Program-made: the position numbers and the translations under genes
Shown here: one piece after another, positions 59,414-64,000 of the stretch
How the letters are laid out: every line of letters starts with the position of its first letter
How positions within the stretch are numbered: the first letter of the stretch is position 1
The notes under the pieces: model-generated
Seen by the model: only the letters and a program-made list of their open reading frames with translations
Told to the model about the DNA's origin: nothing
The model's database searches: none
From: Ostrinia nubilalis
Taxonomy: Eukaryota > Arthropoda > Insecta > Lepidoptera > Crambidae
Direction: 5' to 3'
DNA length: 64,000 nucleotides
NCBI RefSeq assembly: GCF_963855985.1
Contig: NC_087116.1
Span: 6,349,001-6,413,000 of the forward strand

Positions 59414-62292
59414 GTTCAGAGACAGGTTCGAACTCATGCACAGGGCCGTGTTTGACTTCTGATGATCACGGGGAGGATTGTAATTCCGAACCAGACTTGA
59501 ACACAGGGGTGTATTCAGCATCAAATAAATTCCCTGACTGTTCATGTTGTGGTTATTCTCATCATTCTATTTACAAATGTCCAGTTTTTCATGGAATGTC
59601 AACCATTGATAAATTAAGTTTTATTAAAAGAAAAAACCTTTGCAGCAATTGTTTACGCCTGAACCATCAGGTAGATAATTGTTTTTCTAAATCAAATTGT
59701 TCAAAATGCAAGCAACGTCATCACACACTACTTCATGAGGATGTGACTGCTTGCCCCAGTACCTCCTTGACTGTCAAGCAGTTACCTAACACTGATACTT
59801 CAGTGAATTCAGTGAATGCTAGTGCCCATGTAACTCATGGCCAATCGCAAGTGATTTTAGGCACATGTGTTGTTCAAGCTCGTGGTCCCAGCGGTGTGAT
59901 TAAGGTTCGAGCCCTTATCGATAGTGGAGCCCAAGATTGTTTCATGACTTCTTCGTGCGCTCAGCGGCTTGGCTTGCCATTGCGGCGCTGTAGGATTACA
60001 GTTGCTGGACTAGGACAAAATACTGTACACCAGGTGAAAGGTGTGACGTCATGCGTTATCCACCCCTGTTTATCTGAAGAACCTCGGTTTGAAATCTCAC
60101 CAATCATAATGGATACCATTACAAATAAAATGCCAACAGCGCAAGTACCTTCACACGTTCGAGATTCTTTTAGACACTTGGTGTTAGCTGATAATCAGTT
60201 TGATAGACCTGCAGAAATTGATCTGTTGCTTGGAGCAGAGTTATTTCATAACATCTATGATGGCCAACGTTTGTTTTTTGGCTCTGACTTGCCAGTAGCT
60301 CTTCACAGCGTGTTCGGATGGGTGATCAGTGGAAAATTGGATCTTTCTTGTCGACCACCAACTTCAACCACCTCTCTCTTCGCTTCTACACTTGCCCTAG
60401 ACAATGTAGTCAAGCGTTTCTGGGAAGTTGAAGAACCTCCTATAGTAAAGATTGTTAACCCAGAAGACGTGAAGTGTGAAAACATGTTTTCTGATCTTGT
60501 AAGGCGAAACTCAGATGGTCGTTATGTGGTACCTATAATGCTTAAGGATCCACTTGAAGATCGCGTTTCGCATCAAATGTCTATGTCTCGCTTGCATAAT
60601 TTTGAAAAGCGACTTATTCGTCACCAACAGTTGAAAGCTGACTATGTTCAGTTCATGCAAGAGTATTCTGATTTGGGACACATGACTTTAGTGGATTCAC
60701 CTTCAGGTGCGAATGGAAACATCATACCACATCATTGTGTGATTCGCCCGGAGAGCAGTAGCACAAAACTCCGTGTAGTCTTTGATGCTAGCGCGAAGAC
60801 TGGAAATGGAAAATCATTAAATGACATTGTTTATACTGGACCGAAACTACAGAATGACATTGTTGATATTATCACAGCACTTCGGCTGGATGGTATAGTT
60901 TTTACAGCTGACATATCTAAGATGTACAGAAATATTGATCTGCGTCCCGAGGACAGACAATATCAACATATATTCTGGAGAGACTCACCGGAAGAGACTG
61001 TGAGTGAATTTGAATTAAACACTGTGACTTACGGTGTGAGTAGCTCACCTTATTTGGCTATTCGTACACTTCATCAGTTGGCTCAGGATCATGGTGAGCA
61101 ATGGCCTCGTGCAGAAACTGCATTGCTCAAAGACACCTTTATGGATGATATCGTGGTGACAGCTCCGTCGGTGGACGTTGCCTTAGAAATAAAAGACGAG
61201 CTAATAAACTTACTCGATTGTGGAAAATTTGAGCTACGTAAATGGAGCAGTAATTCTCTTGATTTTCTTTCACATCTTCCAGCTGATCATCGTCAAACAC
61301 CTAAAGCGTTTTGTGATAAAGAAAATCAATGTACACTAAAAATTCTGGGCATTCAGTGGGACCCACTCAATGACAAGTTTACTTACACTCATTTAGAAAT
61401 GAACCCGGCTTGTACCAAGCGGATTGTTCTCTCGAGTGTGGCAAGAATTTTTTATGATCCACTCGGATGGCTAACGCCAGTGGTATTATTGGCCAAGATG
61501 TTTATACAAGAACTGTGGCGTCTACAACTGGACTGGGACGAACCAGTTTCTACTGAAATGTTACAGAAATGGCAAGATTTCGTACGAAAACTGACAAATT
61601 TATCTAGTATCAGTATACCTCGGCAAGTAGTTCACTCAACTACATGGTTGAATACAGCACCACACAAATTGAAAATGTTCGTTGCTCACAGAGTCGTAAA
61701 AATTACGGATGATCTCAGTGTTGATAACTGGAAGCACGTAGCAACGCATGATAACCCTGCGGATTTATGCAGCCGTGGATTTCGCTGTTCCCAGCTTGTT
61801 TCTCACCAAGTTTGGTGGCATGGTCCTGCTTGGCTTGTGACTGAGAAATCGTTGTGGCCCGTGCAAACGGATATCAGCCCTCCAGATATTGTACCCGAAT
61901 TGAAACCGGCGGCTTCTCATACCTTAACTGCGTCAAAGGAAACTTATATTGATGCGATTAGCGTGCTCGTGGAAAGATCTTCATCCTTTTTACGTTCTCA
62001 GCGTGTTCTCGCATGGTGCCTTCGATTCATCGGCAACTTGAAAAAGAAAAAGGACGACCGTGAACATAACACGGATTTGACTACCACGGAACTTGAGAAC
62101 TTACTGGTTGTTCTTATTCATAATGAACAGAGACGTCATTTTTCTGAAGTCCTGGACTCTTTTGCTACCAACTCCAGTTCCAGATGTAACAAATTGCTTC
62201 TCAAGCTCAGTCCATTCATTGATGAAGCTGGATTACTGCGTGTGGGGGGGCGTTTGCGTAATGCGCAGCTTCCATTAACAGCGATTCACTAA
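59414..62292 (+). pseudogene. BEL/Pao gag end, protease and reverse transcriptase, damaged
   Basis: Continues the gag frame in phase. CCHC-type knuckles (CSCCGYSHHSIYKC and CSNCLRLNHQVDNC) at about 59545-59690, then an aspartic protease with RALIDSGAQDCFM near 59920, then the Peptidase_A17/RT region (RVVFDASAKTGNGKSLND; FMDDIVV near 61140 as the YxDD box). Near 61620 the text jumps from SISIPR to WLNTAPHKLKMF, so the RNase H core is missing. An in-frame TAA at 62290 ends the frame at the start of integrase. Confidence 0.88.
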
Positions 62293-62750
62293 TTTCTGCT
62301 TCCGATGCACTGTCATTTGTCGAAGCTAATTATTGATCACTACCACCGGATATACTTACACTGTGGGCCGCGTGTCCTTCAGTCCTTGGTACAAAGAAAA
62401 TACTGGATTCTTGGTATTCGCAACATGATAAGATCCAGACTTGCGAAATGTGTCACATGCTTCAAGGTCAAGCCATCACCAGCACAGCCCTTGATGGGAG
62501 ACCTTCCAGGCCCGAGAGTACAACTAGCTCGTTGTTTTCAAAATATTGGAATAGATTTCGCCGGACCTTTCACTGTCAAAGAAAGCACTAGACGTAACGC
62601 TCGCACTTATAAGACATACGTTTGGTCTGCTTGGCAGTTAAGGCTGTTCATTTGGAGGTTGTTACTGACTTGTCGACTCCAGCTTTTATAGCAGCCCTTG
62701 ATAGGTTGTTTCACACCGTGGACTGTGCAGGCTCATAATCAGTGACTGCG
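62293..62750 (+). pseudogene. BEL/Pao integrase N-terminal part, truncated
   Basis: After the stop, the same frame gives the HHCC zinc-binding domain (LIIDHYHRIYLHCG, CVTCFKVK) and the first DDE strand (IGIDFAGPF near 62555). It is then frameshifted near 62640 and lost after about 62750. The second and third DDE residues are absent. Confidence 0.8.
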
Positions 62751-63043
62751 GTAGAAATTTCATAGGAGCGAAACGGTATCTTAACGAAACTCAAAGGTTT
62801 TTTTTTCCGCTTTGAGGTGTATTATGTATATAGGTCTAGGGAAGTTTTATTTTTGTTTCTTAATTAATTCATTCATTCATTTTGTTTTAATGCAAGTACT
62901 TATCCTTGCGACTTTTAAGTTGTTGCTAGAGTGCAATATAATTTAATTTTCACTGTAAGAATGCGTGCAGTGTTTTATTATTTCTTCTTTTCCTCTTGAA
63001 GAGGTTTAATTTACTTTTTTTTGAAATCCCTAAGTGATTTCAA
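62751..63043 (+). other. BEL 3' non-coding region
   Basis: AT-rich, with no frame. Joins the truncated integrase to the polypurine tract. Confidence 0.6.
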
Positions 63044-63054
63044 GTGGGGGGGTA
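63044..63054 (+). promoter_or_regulatory. polypurine tract of the BEL/Pao element
   Basis: GTGGGGGGGTA directly before the 3' LTR; primes plus-strand DNA synthesis in LTR elements. Confidence 0.7.
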
Positions 63055-63255
63055 TGTTTAATACCTCCATGCTCAGCATACTGGCTGATTCGATAAATTT
63101 TTATAAAAAAAAGAAAAAAAGGAAAATAAGCTGTCAATTGTTTTCACTCTCTCGCAGCTCGCTTTTGTCTGTAACACAATACAATTTTTCTGCGTCGTAT
63201 CAAATCAAATATTATCATCGTCGTTTTCTTAGACCTACTGGTCAAACGTACTCCA
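63055..63255 (+). repeat. 3' LTR of the BEL/Pao element
   Basis: Same 201 bp as the 5' LTR, followed by the ACAGA target duplication. Confidence 0.93.
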
Positions 63256-63299
63256 ACAGACATACTCGTATCTTTAAAAAAATCATATATAATTTTATA

Positions 63300-63655
63300 G
63301 AGTAGATAAGCATGCAGAGCATGCAGCATGAAAGCAAGCATGCAGCATGCATTGGTATCTCCTCGTCTCCGGCGCTGCGGGATGTGCAGCCCTTCCGCCC
63401 TTGCGTAACGAGGCTCAGGCACCCACGCTTGCTTCCGCAGCTTCGGCTTTTTGGATCGCCATCGGCGCCTTCGGCGCCTCAGCGACCTGCCTCAGCCGCT
63501 CCAGCTCGCCCGGGCGCCTGAGCCTCGTTACAGCGGGCGAGGGCTGCCCTCCCTCCGCGCCTCCGGCTTTTAAATTACACTCTAGGGGTAGGGCAGACAA
63601 GACTACGTGGAGTCGGTTTTGCAGCGATTCGTTTCTGTCACGTTAGTTTTGTGGC
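63300..63655. repeat. GC-rich repeat-like patch
   Basis: GCATGCAGCATG tandem words at 63311-63350, then GC-rich sequence in which GTAACGAGGCTCAGGC (63405) returns inverted at about 63515-63531, plus direct GGCGCCTTCGGCGCC. Frames here are not recognisable proteins. PEX19 exon 1 was looked for and not seen. Confidence 0.5.
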
Positions 63656-64000
63656 ACAAAATATTGCCTGTTTTGGACCATTTCAAATTAATTTAATGTT
63701 AAAATACGATTTAATACGAATATAGACATCATGATTTTCAATAATATGGATAAATACACTTATGAGTAATAAATTTATGAAAACAAATATTAGGATACAT
63801 CACATTTATGAATATTATAGTTATTTATTCGAATGATTATGAGTTTCGATCATTAGTATAGAAAAATATATGAAAACAAATATTAGTAAAAACTAAGTGT
63901 ATGATTAGTGATATTATGAATATCAATGATTATGTTTTTAAATATGTAGGTTTTGAATTTTTTATGAAGAATGATATTATGATATCAAATTGTATGAGAA
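63656..64000. other. AT-rich, no gene seen
   Basis: Low-complexity sequence with repeated GAAAACAAATATTAG and TATGAATAT words. Confidence 0.5.

Larger units (their letters stand above)
54178..63255 (+). mobile_element. BEL/Pao LTR retrotransposon, interrupted and defective
   Basis: Two 201-bp LTRs with no visible difference, 5-bp target ACAGA on both sides (54173-54177, 63256-63260), primer-binding and polypurine sites, and one gag-pol frame in BEL order (gag, protease, RT, integrase). The frame is broken by a hAT-like insertion, loses the RNase H core, and has a stop plus a deletion in integrase. It needs helper proteins to move. Confidence 0.93.

Noticed and set aside
63312..63646. GC-rich frames near 63400-63600 as PEX19 exon 1 or another gene
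   Set aside because: No PEX19 N-terminal acidic motif, and text is low-complexity Ala/Pro/Ser in every frame with direct and inverted repeats.

Overview
The window is eukaryotic nuclear DNA, almost certainly from a moth or butterfly. The evidence is AT-rich sequence with genes split by GT-AG introns, a lepidopteran-style midgut trypsin-family gene, an insect PEX19 gene, and dense transposon remains of kinds common in Lepidoptera (R1-clade and Jockey-like non-LTR elements, BEL/Pao, hAT, mariner, foldback MITEs, tRNA-derived SINE pieces). Everything was read by eye. Coordinates of splice sites, terminal repeats and target duplications were counted from the sequence; family names are inferred from motifs.

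Two host genes are visible, both on the minus strand. (1) A four-exon secreted serine-protease homologue (15568-25453), complete from signal peptide to stop. All three catalytic-triad positions are changed (His to Leu, Asp to Asn, Ser to Thr), while the fold, disulfides and activation site are kept. A TATA box and arthropod initiator lie upstream. Its 3' end is followed by two tandem 894-bp units, each carrying a broken copy of the last exon. (2) PEX19, the peroxisomal membrane-protein import receptor: seven exons between 32349 and 53595, ending in a farnesylation-type CSVM. The N-terminal exon(s) lie beyond the window or were not recognised.

Layout. 1-8750: intergenic repeats, including a 3.5-kb TIR element (3456-6967) with a decayed non-LTR relic inside. 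8847-13580: an R1-clade non-LTR retrotransposon with an intact ORF2, 5'-rearranged, inside an older repeat. 13738-25453: the protease homologue and its repeat-filled introns, including a 3.2-kb element with arms of about 560 bp and a 4-kb hAT-like element holding a mariner-like element. 25600-32340: a field of foldback MITEs and palindromes. 32349-53595: PEX19. Its introns hold a minisatellite interrupted by a hAT element, a five-deep nest of transposons (37158-42772), a 7.6-kb element bounded by identical 509-bp direct repeats (45211-52807), and copies of one hairpin MITE just upstream of four splice acceptors. 54178-63255: a BEL/Pao element with identical 201-bp LTRs, interrupted by a hAT-like element and damaged in pol. 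63256-64000: a GC-rich patch and AT-rich sequence.

The host genes show no functional link to each other. Most of the window is layered mobile DNA whose insertion order can be read from target-site duplications. The most biologically interesting points are the protease homologue with a replaced triad, the repeated placement of one hairpin MITE at PEX19 acceptors, and the large elements that look young at their ends but carry old or non-autonomous interiors.
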